Source: Cohnella caldifontis (lineage in GTDB: Bacteria > Bacillota > Bacilli > Paenibacillales > Paenibacillaceae). Taken from it: a DNA stretch of 64,000 nucleotides. This document shows, one piece after another, positions 55,060-63,980 of the stretch. Both the position numbers and the translations under genes were made by a program. How positions within the stretch are numbered: the stretch's first letter is position 1; every line of letters begins with the position of its first letter. The stretch lies in assembly GCF_029360585.1 (NCBI RefSeq), contig NZ_JAQZSJ010000015.1, positions 62,001-126,000 on the forward strand, read 5' to 3'. The notes beneath the pieces were generated by a model. It worked only from the letters and a program-made list of their open reading frames with translations. It was not told the origin of the DNA and ran no database searches.

Positions 55060-56082
55060 TTAGTTCAGCACCGCCTCGATGAACAAGGTCGGATGCTGGG
55101 CCAGATCGATTTCCTTCGCGTCCACGGTATCTTCGTCCGCCTTGCTGAGGATCCTCACGATCGGCCGGCCCGGCAACCCCCTGTGCTGGCCGACGACGAC
55201 CCCGATCTTATGGTTGGACAGCCGGACGGAAATCCCGTTCGGGTAGATCGAGACCACTTTCATGAACTGGGTCAGCACTTCATGGTCCAGCGTCGTCCCG
55301 GACAAGGCGTTCAGCTGCTCGCACGCTTCGTGCGGCAGCAGGGGGCGATCCCCTTCCGGCCGATACAGAAAATTGTCGTAAGCGTTCGCGACCGCGACGA
55401 TCTTGGCGTACGCGTGGATCTCGTCTCCCGAAATGCCGCGCGGCAAGCCGGTTCCGTCCACGTGCTCGTGGTGCTGGAACGCGACATGGGCGACCAGCAG
55501 GCTGAATTCGCGTTTCATTTTCAGAAGCTCGAACCCCCGCCAGGAATGGTGCATCCGCCCTTCCTGGATTTCGGGCGCGTTCAGCTTTCCGATGTCATGA
55601 AGCAGCGCTCCGATGCTCAGCTCTTTCAGCTGGATCATGTTGAGCCCCATGTTGAGTCCGATCAGCGCGGACAGCGTGCAGACGTTCATGGCGTGCACGT
55701 AAGCCGCGTTGTCCGCCGTCCGGATGTCGGAGAGATGCACCATGACGCTGGAGTTGCGCATGACGTCGTCGAGCAGCTGATCGATCGTCTGGCTGATCGC
55801 CTTCGTGCTGAATTCTTTGCCGGAACGCAGCGCTTCGAACGTCTCCGACATCTGGTTGATGACCGCCCGCTTCGTCTCCTCGGACAGCATGTCCTGCGTC
55901 TCGACGTCGCGGAATTGCGGATCGTCGATGTAGATGGCGGTGACGCCCAGACGCTTCAACGTGCTGATCATGAATACGGTCAGCTGCACCCCGGTCGAGA
56001 GAAGCACCGTACCGTTCGCCGAAAAAATCGTTTTGCCGAGGTACTGGCCCGGCTCCACCGTTTCGATATCCACCAAACGCAT
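55060..56082 (-). CDS. HD-GYP domain cyclic-di-GMP phosphodiesterase
   Basis: 340 aa. The N-terminal part (about 1-110) is a small beta-rich segment (PGQYLGKTIFSANGTVLLSTG) often found before HD-GYP domains. The catalytic domain has the metal-binding HD in IGALLHDIGKLN and a variant GYP motif, HHEHVDGTGLPRGISGDEI, where GYP reads GLP within HHExxDGTGLP, a common form. The C-terminal region (FMKVVSIYPNGISVRLSNHKIG) is the usual end. Probably degrades c-di-GMP; soluble. Confidence 0.87.
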   Translation of the reverse strand: MRLVDIETVEPGQYLGKTIFSANGTVLLSTGVQLTVFMISTLKRLGVTAIYIDDPQFRDVETQDMLSEETKRAVINQMSETFEALRSGKEFSTKAISQTIDQLLDDVMRNSSVMVHLSDIRTADNAAYVHAMNVCTLSALIGLNMGLNMIQLKELSIGALLHDIGKLNAPEIQEGRMHHSWRGFELLKMKREFSLLVAHVAFQHHEHVDGTGLPRGISGDEIHAYAKIVAVANAYDNFLYRPEGDRPLLPHEACEQLNALSGTTLDHEVLTQFMKVVSIYPNGISVRLSNHKIGVVVGQHRGLPGRPIVRILSKADEDTVDAKEIDLAQHPTLFIEAVLN

Positions 56083-56182
56083 GTTAGGTTCTCTCTCCCG
56101 CTCCGAAGTCGATCTGGATGATTCCTATTCTAACGCATTCCGGGAAAATCCGACAGTACCTCTTCGCGTTCGGCCGATTCCG

Positions 56183-57355
56183 TCACCGCGTGTCGGACTC
56201 CGCCCCGCAGGAGGCAAGCGCCCGTTCCAGGGCGTCCCGAACGGAGGCGTCCGATTCGGAGCCCAGGGCCGATTCCATCGCCCGCTTCGCCTCTCCCCCG
56301 CCGATTCGCCCGAGCGCCCAGGCCGCCGTGGCCCGCAGCTCGGGACGCGGGTCGTCCCGCAGCACTTTCGCCACGTCCGGCACGGATTCGGCGTCGCGGA
56401 AGTTGCCGAGCGCGATCAAGGCGTTGCGCTGGATCGGTTTGCGGCCGCGCCAAGCCGCCGCGCTCCTCCCGAACTTCTCCTTGAATTCGCGGTTGCCCAT
56501 CGACAGCAGAGGGCGCAGCAGCGGCTTGGCCGTCTCCGGATCCGGCAGCAGCTCTTCATGATGCCGGATATCGACGCCCCTGTTGACCGGGCAAACGATT
56601 TGGCACGTGTCGCAGCCGTACAGGCGATTGCCGATTTTGCGCATCAGCTCTTCCTCCACGAGCCCCTTGGTCTGGGTCACGAAGGAAATGCAGCGCTGGG
56701 CGTTCAGCTCGCCCGGGCCGACAAGGGCCCCCGTCGGACAGGCGTCGATGCAGATCGTGCAGTCCCCGCAGCCGTCTTCGATCGGCCGGTCCGGCGGCAG
56801 CGGAAGATCCGTGATCATCTCGCCGAGATAAACCCAGGAGCCGAATTCCGGCGTGATGATCGAACAGTTCTTGCCGCTCCATCCGATCCCCGCCCGCTCG
56901 GCCACCGCCCGGTCCGCCAGCTCCCCGGTATCCACCATGGACAGCAGGCGGGCTTCCGGCACGCGCTCCTTCAGCCAAGCCGCCAGCTTCTCGAGCCGGC
57001 GGCGCAGCGCCTGGTGGTAGTCTTCGCCCCAGGCCGAGCGGGACAGGATGCCCCGCCTTTTGCCCGGCTCGGACACCGGCGCGTTTTTCAGCTTGGAGGG
57101 ATACGCCACGGCGATCGAAATGAGGCTCCGGGGCTCCGGCAGCAGCAGCGAGGGATCCGTCCGCTTGTCCAAATCGGGCTCCTCGAAGCCCGATTCGTAT
57201 CCTTTCTCCCGATGGAGGACCAATCTCTCCTTCAGCTCGCCGAACGGATCGGCGGACGCCACGCCGATTTTGTCGATGCCCATCGCCGGCGCCGCTGCGA
57301 GCATGTCCTCCTTGAGCTGCCTCCAAAAACTTCCGTCCCTCTCCGGCAGCGCCAT
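56183..57355 (-). CDS. queG: Epoxyqueuosine reductase
   Basis: 390 aa, last step of queuosine synthesis on tRNA, a cobalamin and 2x[4Fe-4S] enzyme. Fe-S motifs CGDCTICIDACPTGAL and CDTCQIVCPVN are intact, and RGILSRSAWGEDYHQALRRRL and ERAGIGWSGKN are family blocks. A C-terminal HEAT-like extension (about residues 300-390, GNFRDAESVPDVAKVLRDD) is typical of Bacillus-type QueG. The ATG at 57355 follows GGAGGG. Same strand as lepB, 55 bp after it. Confidence 0.93.
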   Translation of the reverse strand: MALPERDGSFWRQLKEDMLAAAPAMGIDKIGVASADPFGELKERLVLHREKGYESGFEEPDLDKRTDPSLLLPEPRSLISIAVAYPSKLKNAPVSEPGKRRGILSRSAWGEDYHQALRRRLEKLAAWLKERVPEARLLSMVDTGELADRAVAERAGIGWSGKNCSIITPEFGSWVYLGEMITDLPLPPDRPIEDGCGDCTICIDACPTGALVGPGELNAQRCISFVTQTKGLVEEELMRKIGNRLYGCDTCQIVCPVNRGVDIRHHEELLPDPETAKPLLRPLLSMGNREFKEKFGRSAAAWRGRKPIQRNALIALGNFRDAESVPDVAKVLRDDPRPELRATAAWALGRIGGGEAKRAMESALGSESDASVRDALERALASCGAESDTR

Positions 57356-57410
57356 TTTGCATCCCTCCGATTTCGGGGAGTTTGACAGAGCCAAACGCTC
57401 CCGGTTCTTT

Positions 57411-58007
57411 TTACAGTTTCCCCCACCTCACGATCGGCCAAATGACGAATTCGGCTTTGCCCTTGATCCGGTTCTCCTCGATGACGCCGAACGATCGGCT
57501 GTCCTTGCTCTTGCTTCGATGCCGGTTGTCCCCCATGACGAAAAACCGGCCCGGACCCACTTCGACCGGACCGTAATCCCCGTCTTCGATCGCCGAGTCC
57601 GTATAGGGTTCGACCGTCAGTTTCCCGTTCAAATACAGCTGCCCGTTCCGGATCTCGAGCCGGTCTCCCGGGACGCCGATCACCCGTTTGACCAGATACG
57701 CCTTGCGGTCGGGCCCGTCGCTCGGATCGGTCAAGATCACGACGTCTCCCCTCCGGGGATGCCCGAAATGGTACGGCAGCTTATTGACGAACAGCCACTC
57801 GCGTTCATACAGCGTCGGTTCCATGGAGTGCATCCGCACCGTGGACAGCTGAAACACGTATATTCGGAGCAGCAGCACGACGACGAAAGCCGCGAGCAGG
57901 GCGATTCCCCAGTCGCGCAGCTCCTTGCGCCATCCGCCGGGACGCGGAGCGGCGACGGCCGGCCCGCGGCGCCGGGGCGTCAGAGAGGTTCCGGAATCCT
58001 GCGGCAT
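57411..58007 (-). CDS. lepB: Signal peptidase I
   Basis: 198 aa, membrane peptidase removing Sec signal peptides. One transmembrane helix (about residues 32-50), catalytic Ser in MHSMEPTL, catalytic Lys in YLVKRVIGVPGDRLEI and the box D GDNRHRSKSKDSRSFG. The ATG at 58007 fits AAGGAG better than the TTG at 58016. An extra Arg/Pro-rich cytoplasmic N-terminus of about 30 residues is present. 15 bp after the DUF402 gene. Confidence 0.92.
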   Translation of the reverse strand: MPQDSGTSLTPRRRGPAVAAPRPGGWRKELRDWGIALLAAFVVVLLLRIYVFQLSTVRMHSMEPTLYEREWLFVNKLPYHFGHPRRGDVVILTDPSDGPDRKAYLVKRVIGVPGDRLEIRNGQLYLNGKLTVEPYTDSAIEDGDYGPVEVGPGRFFVMGDNRHRSKSKDSRSFGVIEENRIKGKAEFVIWPIVRWGKL

Positions 58008-58022
58008 ACCGATCAAGTCTCC

Positions 58023-58592
58023 TTAGAAGGCGCCGTATTTTTTCCATTCCCGATAGTACCTTCTCACCGGCTCGTCCCGGAAAGGAACGCCTCCGGCTTC
58101 GATCCGGGCGTTCAGCCGCTCAAGTCCCCGTTCGATCCGGGCCACGACTTCCTCGTCGTAACGGTAATCGACCCGGTGCCGATCGAATTCGTCGCGGTCC
58201 AGTTCCAATCGGGAACCGTCCGGCAGCAGCGCGACGTCCAAATCGTAATCGATGTAGGTGAACACGTCCTTGTATGAATAAAAGGGAGAAGCGATGTTGC
58301 AATAGTAACGGACTCCCCGGTCCTCGAGGAGGGCCACCACGTTGAACCACTCCCCCGGCAGGAAGAAAGCCGCGGCCGGCACTTTGCTGATCCATTCCGT
58401 GCCGTCCGCTTCGCGGATTCTCGTGCGGTCGTTCAGAAGCACCTCGACTCGGGCAGCGGCGTGCTCCGGGTCCAGAAGTTCGGACGGAACCCGCCAATTG
58501 TCCAGCCATACCCGATGCAGGGAGCCGTCATGCTTGAAGCTCTTGATTGTGCAAGGGCGATAGATCGTTTCATCCGCTTCGCTGCTTTCCAT
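58023..58592 (-). CDS. DUF402 protein, nucleoside di/triphosphate phosphatase type
   Basis: 189 aa. The family signature is complete: IKSFKHDGSLHRVW, PAAAFFLPGEWFNVVALL, YYCNIASPFYSYKDVFTYIDYDLDVALLPDG in outline, and DRDEFDRHR. Homologous to B. subtilis YgaC and S. aureus Ntdp, which hydrolyse nucleoside tri- and diphosphates. The ATG at 58592 has GGAGGT upstream. Confidence 0.88.
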   Translation of the reverse strand: MESSEADETIYRPCTIKSFKHDGSLHRVWLDNWRVPSELLDPEHAAARVEVLLNDRTRIREADGTEWISKVPAAAFFLPGEWFNVVALLEDRGVRYYCNIASPFYSYKDVFTYIDYDLDVALLPDGSRLELDRDEFDRHRVDYRYDEEVVARIERGLERLNARIEAGGVPFRDEPVRRYYREWKKYGAF

Positions 58593-58626
58593 GCATGACC
58601 TCCGCCTTGAGCCGTTCATCAATAGA

Positions 58627-58670
58627 AAAGCATATCCGATGGCCAAAATCAATGGCAACGGATATGCTTC
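58627..58670 (-). terminator. Terminator of the GNAT gene at 58705
   Basis: AAGCATATCCG (58628-58638) pairs exactly with CGGATATGCTT (58659-58669), with an inner GCCA/TGGC stem; TTTTCT follows on the minus strand. Confidence 0.85.
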
Positions 58671-58704
58671 GGGGTAATCGTCTTTGGAAAACGGATGTCG
58701 GACG

Positions 58705-59127
58705 TCAGCCCGCTACGATGGCCAGGGGCTGCGAAGGCCGCACGATATCGGTCGGACGGGCGCCGAGCGCCTCGTAGAACGGCCGAAGCCCTTCGTTGTG
58801 CTTGTCCCCCGCGATCAGGACTTTCAGCACGTTCCGCTTGCGGAAACGGGCGTTCATCGCCGAAACCAAAGCTTTGCCGACGCCTTGACGCTGGTATTCC
58901 GGATGCACCGCGACCCGATATACGTACCCTTTATGATTGTCGATCGTCCCGATCATGACGCCCGCGATCGTGTCTCCGATCGTTGCGACCAAAACCAGCT
59001 CGCTGTCCCAGGACAATTGGCGGGCGAACGCGCCCATCGTTTCCTCGCAGCACTCTTCCGATAGCACGACGTTCAGCAGTTCGACAACGTAACGGTAGTC
59101 CGACAGTTGGAATGATCGAATATGCAT
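58705..59127 (-). CDS. GNAT-family N-acetyltransferase
   Basis: 140 aa. Acetyl-CoA-binding motif A is clear: VYRVAVHPEYQRQGVGKALVSAM (Q/RxxGxG/A), with a RimI-like order of secondary structure. The ATG at 59127 follows GGGAGA. The substrate is unknown; size and motif suggest action on a small molecule or protein N-terminus. Confidence 0.85.
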   Translation of the reverse strand: MHIRSFQLSDYRYVVELLNVVLSEECCEETMGAFARQLSWDSELVLVATIGDTIAGVMIGTIDNHKGYVYRVAVHPEYQRQGVGKALVSAMNARFRKRNVLKVLIAGDKHNEGLRPFYEALGARPTDIVRPSQPLAIVAG

Positions 59128-59463
59128 GCTGTACAGTCTCCCTGGCCACAAAGATTTAACATCCGGATAACGCAAATATAATTTTACGACAATAATATGA
59201 ATTTTTCATACCCTTTTGTGAAAAAAACATAAAAAAATTTTGAGAAATCGAGAGATAACGCCATGAAAACGCTTTATTTTGGACGAAACATGACCTTTTA
59301 TACAGTGAATCGGTTAAATTGGACAGAATTCGCGCGAATTCCGGCTTTGGATTCGATTCAACGATATTTCGACTTTCCAAACATCGATGTTGATTTACTC
59401 TGGGGAATTTAGGATAATAATAAAGTGAGCTACATATGAAACCAATCTCAGGAGGGATCCCCA
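59128..59463. other. AT-rich intergenic region before sodA
   Basis: 336 bp without a gene-like frame, markedly AT-richer than its surroundings. It contains a perfect 16-bp palindrome, GAATTCGCGCGAATTC (59326-59341), and the sodA promoter. Confidence 0.5.
59390..59418 (+). promoter_or_regulatory. Promoter of sodA
   Basis: TTGATT (59390-59395), 17-base spacer, GATAAT (59413-59418), about 45 bases before the ATG; AGGAGG precedes the start. Confidence 0.6.
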
Positions 59464-60075
59464 ATGGCACATCAACTGCCCGAACTGCCTTACGCGAAAG
59501 ACGCCCTGGAACCGCACATCGACGCGATGACGATGGAAATCCACCACGGACGTCACCACAACACGTACGTCACCAACCTGAACAAAGCGCTGGAATCCGC
59601 TCCGGAGCTGGCGAACAAATCGGTCGAGGACCTCATCTCCGACCTGAACGCCGTACCGGAGAGCATCCGCACCGCGGTCCGCAACAACGGCGGCGGCCAT
59701 GCCAACCACTCCCTGTTCTGGGTGACGATCTCCCCGAACGGCGGCGGCGCTCCGACCGGCGCGCTGGCCCAAGCGATCGACGGCGAGCTCGGCGGCTTCG
59801 AGAAATTCAAGGAAACGTTCGCCGCCGCGGCAACGACCCGCTTCGGCTCCGGCTGGGCTTGGCTGGCCCTCGGCAAAGACGGCAAGCTGAAAGTTTACAG
59901 CACGCCGAACCAAGACAGCCCGCTCATGGAAGGCGACAAGCCGCTCCTCGGGCTGGACGTGTGGGAGCATGCTTACTACCTGAAATACCAGAACAAACGC
60001 CCGGACTACATCGCGGCGTTCTGGAACGTCGTCGACTGGAACAAAGTCGGCCAACTCTACGAAGCTTCGAAATAA
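59464..60075 (+). CDS. sodA: Superoxide dismutase (Mn/Fe)
   Basis: 203 aa cytoplasmic SOD. Metal ligands: His in [13 protein letters not shown], His in [13 protein letters not shown], Asp and His in [16 protein letters not shown]; Gly-Gly-x-His spacing and length fit the Mn-type SodA of Bacillales. ATG at 59464 with AGGAGG, and a strong terminator follows. Confidence 0.96.
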   Translation: MAHQLPELPYAKDALEPHIDAMTMEIHHGRHHNTYVTNLNKALESAPELANKSVEDLISDLNAVPESIRTAVRNNGGGHANHSLFWVTISPNGGGAPTGALAQAIDGELGGFEKFKETFAAAATTRFGSGWAWLALGKDGKLKVYSTPNQDSPLMEGDKPLLGLDVWEHAYYLKYQNKRPDYIAAFWNVVDWNKVGQLYEASK

Positions 60076-60091
60076 GGTTCGCATGAATGGA

Positions 60092-60128
60092 GAAGACCGC
60101 CCGGGAAACCGGCGGTCTTCTTTGTTTT
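60092..60128 (+). terminator. Terminator of sodA
   Basis: GAAGACCGCC (60092-60101) and GGCGGTCTTC (60111-60120), followed by TTTGTTTT. Confidence 0.9.
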
Positions 60129-60149
60129 CAACTTTCCCTAGCTTGCCGA

Positions 60150-61179
60150 TCAGAAACCTTCGAGGACGACTTTGCCGATCGTACGTCCCGTTTCCAGAAG
60201 AGCATGGGCTTTTCGCAGGTTCTCGGCATTGATCGGCGACAGCTTCATGGACGCGGTCGTTCGCAGCGCTCCTTCGTCTACGAGACGGGCTGCTTCGTTC
60301 AGCAGGCGATGCTGCTCGATCATGTCCGCCGTCTGGAACGTCGAGCGGGTGAACATCAGCTCCCAGGCGAACGTCGCGCTTTTGTTCTTCAGCAGCGTCA
60401 GGTTCAGCAATTCGTCCGTCTCCACGATCGAGCAGATTTTGCCTTGCGGCGCGATCGCTTCGGCCATGTTGGACCAGTGCTTCTCCGTGCCGTTCAAGCA
60501 GAGAATGTAGTCGACGAGGCCGATCCCGAATGCTTGTAATTGAGGAGCGAACGCCTCGAAATGATCGATGACGAAGTCGGCTCCATGCGTTTTCGCCCAC
60601 TCGGCCGACTCCGGGCGGGAGGCCGCCGATTACCGTCAGCCCCGCGTGTTTGGCGAGCTGGGTGGCGATCGAACCTACGCCGCCGGCGGCGCCGATGATC
60701 AGGATCGACTTGCCCGCGTTGTCCGCTTTGACGGGGGAAACCCCGAGCCGGTCGTACAAACTTTCCCAAGCCGTGATCGTCGTCAGGGGCAGCGCGGCCG
60801 CCTGAGCGAAATCCAGGCTGGACGGTTTCGATCCGACGATCCGTTCGTCCACCAGATGGAATTCGCCGTTTCCTCCGGGGCGCGTGATGCTGCCGGCGTA
60901 GTACACTTCGTCGCCGGGACGGAACAACGCGCAGTCCGGTCCGGCCTGTTCCACCACGCCCGCGACATCCCAGCCCAGCACGCGGGGCGCGCTCTCCGTG
61001 CGGCTTTTCGGATAACGCACCTTGACGTCCACGGGATTGACGGAAACGGCCTTGACCCGCACGAGCAAATCCCTGCCAGCCGGGACAGGTTTCTCCACCA
61101 CGACGTCCATGAGGCTCTCCGGGTCCTCGATCGGCAAATACTTGAGCAAGCCTACGGCTTTCATCGTTTCTTTCGCCAT
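60150..61179 (-). pseudogene. Zinc-type alcohol dehydrogenase/quinone oxidoreductase, frameshifted
   Basis: The N-terminal part (ATG 61179 to about 60630) encodes a normal MDR-family start (MKAVGLLKYLPIEDPESL), PRVLGWDVAGVVE and the NADP loop IIGAAGGVGSIATQLAKHAGL. At about 60620-60635 the frame shifts: the continuation ESAEWAKTHGADFVIDHF through the end VVLEGF at 60150 is in another frame. One base too many, or two missing, in the GGCGGCC run explains it. The two pieces together match a complete gene of about 340 codons. It may be a true recent pseudogene or a sequencing error, because both halves are otherwise undamaged. Confidence 0.85.
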
Positions 61180-61273
61180 GTCTCTCTCCTCGCTCCAATA
61201 TACGGTGTTTGTTCAGGCTAATGGCAGTATGATCTATACATCGTAAATTGGGAAGTACGCACATTCATGTTAT

Positions 61274-61295
61274 ATAGTATCGATTTTGATACTAT
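61274..61295. promoter_or_regulatory. Perfect 8-6-8 dyad upstream of the dehydrogenase
   Basis: ATAGTATC (61274-61281), GATTTT, GATACTAT (61288-61295), about 95 bp upstream of the dehydrogenase start. HxlR-type regulators bind AT-rich dyads of similar length and often control such oxidoreductases; the hxlR gene lies 1.2 kb away. Confidence 0.5.
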
Positions 61296-61410
61296 TGGGC
61301 GGCCGGCAGTTGCCGGACGGATCGGTCGAAAAGCTCCCGCTAAAATGAAAGGAACCCGGACCCGGACTTCCGCGAAAAAAGAAGATCAGGTTTTTCCCCG
61401 TAACGCATGA

Positions 61411-62030
61411 TGAAAGAAAATTTCTTAATTCCTCCCTAAACACGAGGTTCAACGGCCAGTTAAGAAAGAAAGTTTCTTAATTCCTCTCTAACCACCGGAT
61501 TCAACGGCCAGTTAAGAAAAAAGTTTCTTAATTCCTCTCTAAACACGGGTTCAACGGCCAGTTAAGAAAGAAAGTTTCTTAATTCCTCTCTAAACACCGG
61601 ATTCAACGGCCAGTTAAGAAAAAAGTTTCTTAATTCCTCTCTAAACACGGGTTCAACGGCCAGTTAAGAAAGAAAGTTTCTTAATTCCTCTCTCAACACG
61701 GGGTTCAACGGCCAGTTAAGAAGGAAAGTTTCTTAATTCCTCTCTAAACACGGGTTCAACGGCCAGTTAAGAATGAAAGTTTCTTAATTCCTCTATCAAC
61801 ACGGGGTTCAACGGCCAGTTAAGAAGGAAAGTTTCTTAAGTCCTCTCTAAACACGGGTTCAACGGCCAGTTAAGAACGAAAGTTTCTTAATTCCTCTCTA
61901 AACACGGGTTCAACGGCCAGTTAAGAAAGAAAGTTTCTTAATTCCTCTCTCAACACGGGTTCAACGGCCAGTTAAAAAAGAAAGTTTCTTAATTCCTCTC
62001 TCAACACGGATTTCAACCGCCGGTAAAATA
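61411..62030. repeat. Tandem array of about 12 units of 50-52 bp
   Basis: Each unit reads AAAGTTTCTTAATTCCTCTC, (T/C)(A/C)AACACGGGTTCAACGG, CCAGTTAAGAA. The junction between units forms a hairpin, TTAAGAAA with TTTCTTAA. Units 2-3 and 4-5 are nearly identical pairs, so the array also grew by about 102-bp steps. Outer units (first and last) are the most diverged. No open frame or spacer-like variable sequence is present. Confidence 0.92.
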
Positions 62031-62039
62031 TATAAGTTC

Positions 62040-62320
62040 CTAATCTCCAGATCGTCATGATCACATGACGATGATTGACCTGGAACACATCCTCCTCCAG
62101 CAGTCTGCTCCGCACTTCACCACAGGAACAGGTCGTGCAAAATCTCCCTTTGCAGCGATACAGTACAAGCCGCAGGTCGTGGCCCCCTTCGCACACCAGC
62201 GGCTTAAAACCATTCTTTGGATTCCCGCGATCACGGAACTCGGCAACTTCTTTCAGGACATTCGCTCGGATCCTGCCTGCATGGATGAAACCCGAGCTTC
62301 ACCCCGAAAAGTTATAAATT
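62040..62320 (-). pseudogene. Decayed IS91-type transposase, zinc-binding N-terminus only
   Basis: The minus-strand frame from about 62320 reads VLKEVAEFRDRGNPKNGF, then VCEGGHDLRLVLYRCKGRFC, TTCSCGE, SRLLEEDVFQVNHRHVIMTI, the conserved zinc-binding and following segment of IS91/IS801-type transposases. A Cys expected in CEGCH reads Gly, residues are missing after CGE, there is no start, and the frame ends after about 90 codons where the tandem array begins. The rest of the element is gone. Confidence 0.75.
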
Positions 62321-62332
62321 TTGGCATGTAAA

Positions 62333-62363
62333 TAAAGCCGCCAGGCGAACCTGGCAGCTTTTC
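62333..62363 (-). terminator. Terminator of hxlR
   Basis: AAAGCCGCCAGG and CCTGGCAGCTTT around a CGAA loop; on the minus strand TTTATTT follows. It lies about 85 bp beyond the hxlR stop, on the far side of the 11-bp array. Confidence 0.8.
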
Positions 62364-62455
62364 CGTGGCTTTTCCGTGGCTTTTCCGTGGCTTTTCCGTG
62401 GCTTTTCCGTGGCTTTTCCGTGGCTTTTCCGTGGCTTTTCCGTGGCTTATCCGTT
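62357..62455. repeat. 11-bp tandem repeat, eight perfect units plus one imperfect
   Basis: GCTTTTCCGTG occurs eight times without error from 62357 to 62444; a ninth, altered unit (62445-62455) contains the hxlR stop codon. The array lies between the hxlR stop and its terminator, so it is transcribed as the mRNA 3' end. Confidence 0.95.
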
Positions 62456-62836
62456 GTTCCGTTGCCATGCCTGCTCGTCCGTCGACGCCGATCTCCCGGC
62501 TTGCTTGTAAGTTTCTCCCCAGACCTTCATGGCCGAAATGATCGGAGCGAGCGTCTGCCCGAACTCCGTCAGCGAATACTCCACCTTGGGCGGAACCTGC
62601 TTATAAACCTCCCGGTGGACGATCCCGTCTTCCTCCAGCTCCCGAAGCTGGAGCGTCAGCATGCGCTGGGTCATCGTCGGACAAATCCTGCGGAACTCGT
62701 TGAACCGCTTGGGCCCCTCCATGAGGTGGTACAGCAGCACGCCTTTCCATTTGCCGCCGATGACGTCCAGCGTGTATTCGACGGGACAAGCCTCGTCGTT
62801 CGGACAATCGCCGTAACCGCTTTTCCGGTCCCGCAT
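62447..62836 (-). CDS. HxlR-family transcriptional regulator
   Basis: 129 aa winged-helix regulator. Family blocks [52 protein letters not shown] in outline and the wing [15 protein letters not shown] are complete. Cys at [11 protein letters not shown] may sense oxidants or quinones as in YodB/HypR. Its usual partner is an oxidoreductase; the frameshifted dehydrogenase lies downstream, now separated by repeats and an IS remnant. 16 bp after mutY, same strand. The last codons fall in the degenerate end of the 11-bp array. Confidence 0.9.
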   Translation of the reverse strand: MRDRKSGYGDCPNDEACPVEYTLDVIGGKWKGVLLYHLMEGPKRFNEFRRICPTMTQRMLTLQLRELEEDGIVHREVYKQVPPKVEYSLTEFGQTLAPIISAMKVWGETYKQAGRSASTDEQAWQRNNG

Positions 62837-62852
62837 CCGATTCGGTCCTCCC

Positions 62853-63980
62853 TTAACCCGCGTTTTCCGATCCCGGTTCGGAATCGAAAAATTCCTCCAG
62901 CAGCGTCTTGAACACTTTGGGCAAAGCCAGCTCCGCGAGCTCGCGCCTGCCGATCCAGCGATAAGGCTGCGCCGTCTCGCGAAGGAGGGGTCCGCCCGCG
63001 GCCGGCTCCGCCGACCAGATTTTCACGTACCAGTGCAAATGGGTGAACACATGCTCGGTCTCGCCCACGCAGCGGACGGGCTGAATCCGAAGCCCTTCCG
63101 CCTCCAAGGCTCCCGCGAGCCAATCCGCAGCCGCGTCCGCGGACGACCAGACCGACTCGTTCGGCGCTTCCGCGTGGGGCAGCTCCCACATCCGGGCCAG
63201 CAGCCCTTCCTCCGGCCGCCGCCGCACCAGCACCCGGCCTTCGGACTCGATCAGCGCGGCCAGCCGGTATACCGGCTTAGGCGCCTTGGCCTTCGTCTTG
63301 ACCGGCAGCTCCCGCTCCCGGCCGGCCAGACGGCCGGCGCACCGCTCCATGACCGGACAGGACAAGCAGCCGGGCGACCGGGGAGTGCAGACAAGCGCCC
63401 CCAGCTCCATGAGCCCCTGGTTGAAGGCGGCGGCCTCCCCATCGGGGATGAGCTCCTTCGCCAGCTTCTCCAGCCCCGCCCGAACAGCGGGTTTGGCGAT
63501 ATCCCCGTCGAGATCGAAAAACCGGGACAACACCCGCATCACGTTCCCGTCCACCGCCGGCTCCGGCTGGTCGAACGCGATGCTCAGAATCGCCCCGGCC
63601 GTATAAGGTCCGATTCCTTTCAAGCCCGATACGGACGCTTTGTCGCGGGGAAACTTCCCTCCGTGGAGCTCCATGACCTGCCGCGCGGCCGCTTGCAGGT
63701 TGCGGGCCCGGGAATAATAGCCGAGACCTTCCCAAGCTTTCAGCACGTCTTCCTCGGGAGCGGCCGCCAAATCGCCGATCGTCGGAAAGCGTTCCATGAA
63801 CCGATGATAGTACGGGATGACGGTCTCCACCCGGGTCTGCTGCAGCATGATTTCCGATACCCAAATAGCGTAGGGATCCCGGGAGCGCCGCCACGGCAAG
63901 TCCCGGCATTCCCGTTTGTACCAGGCCAACAGCTCCTCGCCGAAAAAAAGGCCGGCTTCCCGGTCCTTCAGTTCCGTCAA
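62853..63980 (-). CDS. mutY: A/G-specific adenine glycosylase
   Basis: 375 aa DNA-repair enzyme removing adenine opposite 8-oxoguanine. Blocks: [31 protein letters not shown] in outline, HhH motif with catalytic region [38 protein letters not shown] in outline, Fe-S ligands [17 protein letters not shown], and a C-terminal NUDIX-like domain recognising 8-oxoG (residues about 235-365). The start is TTG at 63980 with GGGGGGCGGG upstream. Complete within the window. Confidence 0.95.
   Translation of the reverse strand: MTELKDREAGLFFGEELLAWYKRECRDLPWRRSRDPYAIWVSEIMLQQTRVETVIPYYHRFMERFPTIGDLAAAPEEDVLKAWEGLGYYSRARNLQAAARQVMELHGGKFPRDKASVSGLKGIGPYTAGAILSIAFDQPEPAVDGNVMRVLSRFFDLDGDIAKPAVRAGLEKLAKELIPDGEAAAFNQGLMELGALVCTPRSPGCLSCPVMERCAGRLAGRERELPVKTKAKAPKPVYRLAALIESEGRVLVRRRPEEGLLARMWELPHAEAPNESVWSSADAAADWLAGALEAEGLRIQPVRCVGETEHVFTHLHWYVKIWSAEPAAGGPLLRETAQPYRWIGRRELAELALPKVFKTLLEEFFDSEPGSENAG

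Noticed and set aside
60494-61264. Separate 256-codon gene overlapping the dehydrogenase
   Set aside because: It is an Arg/Gly-rich out-of-frame shadow; the real coding signal follows the dehydrogenase frame up to the shift.
61411-62030. CRISPR array
   Set aside because: Units are directly contiguous with no unique spacers, the differences are point changes, and no cas gene is near. The same holds for 39720-39955 and 62357-62455.
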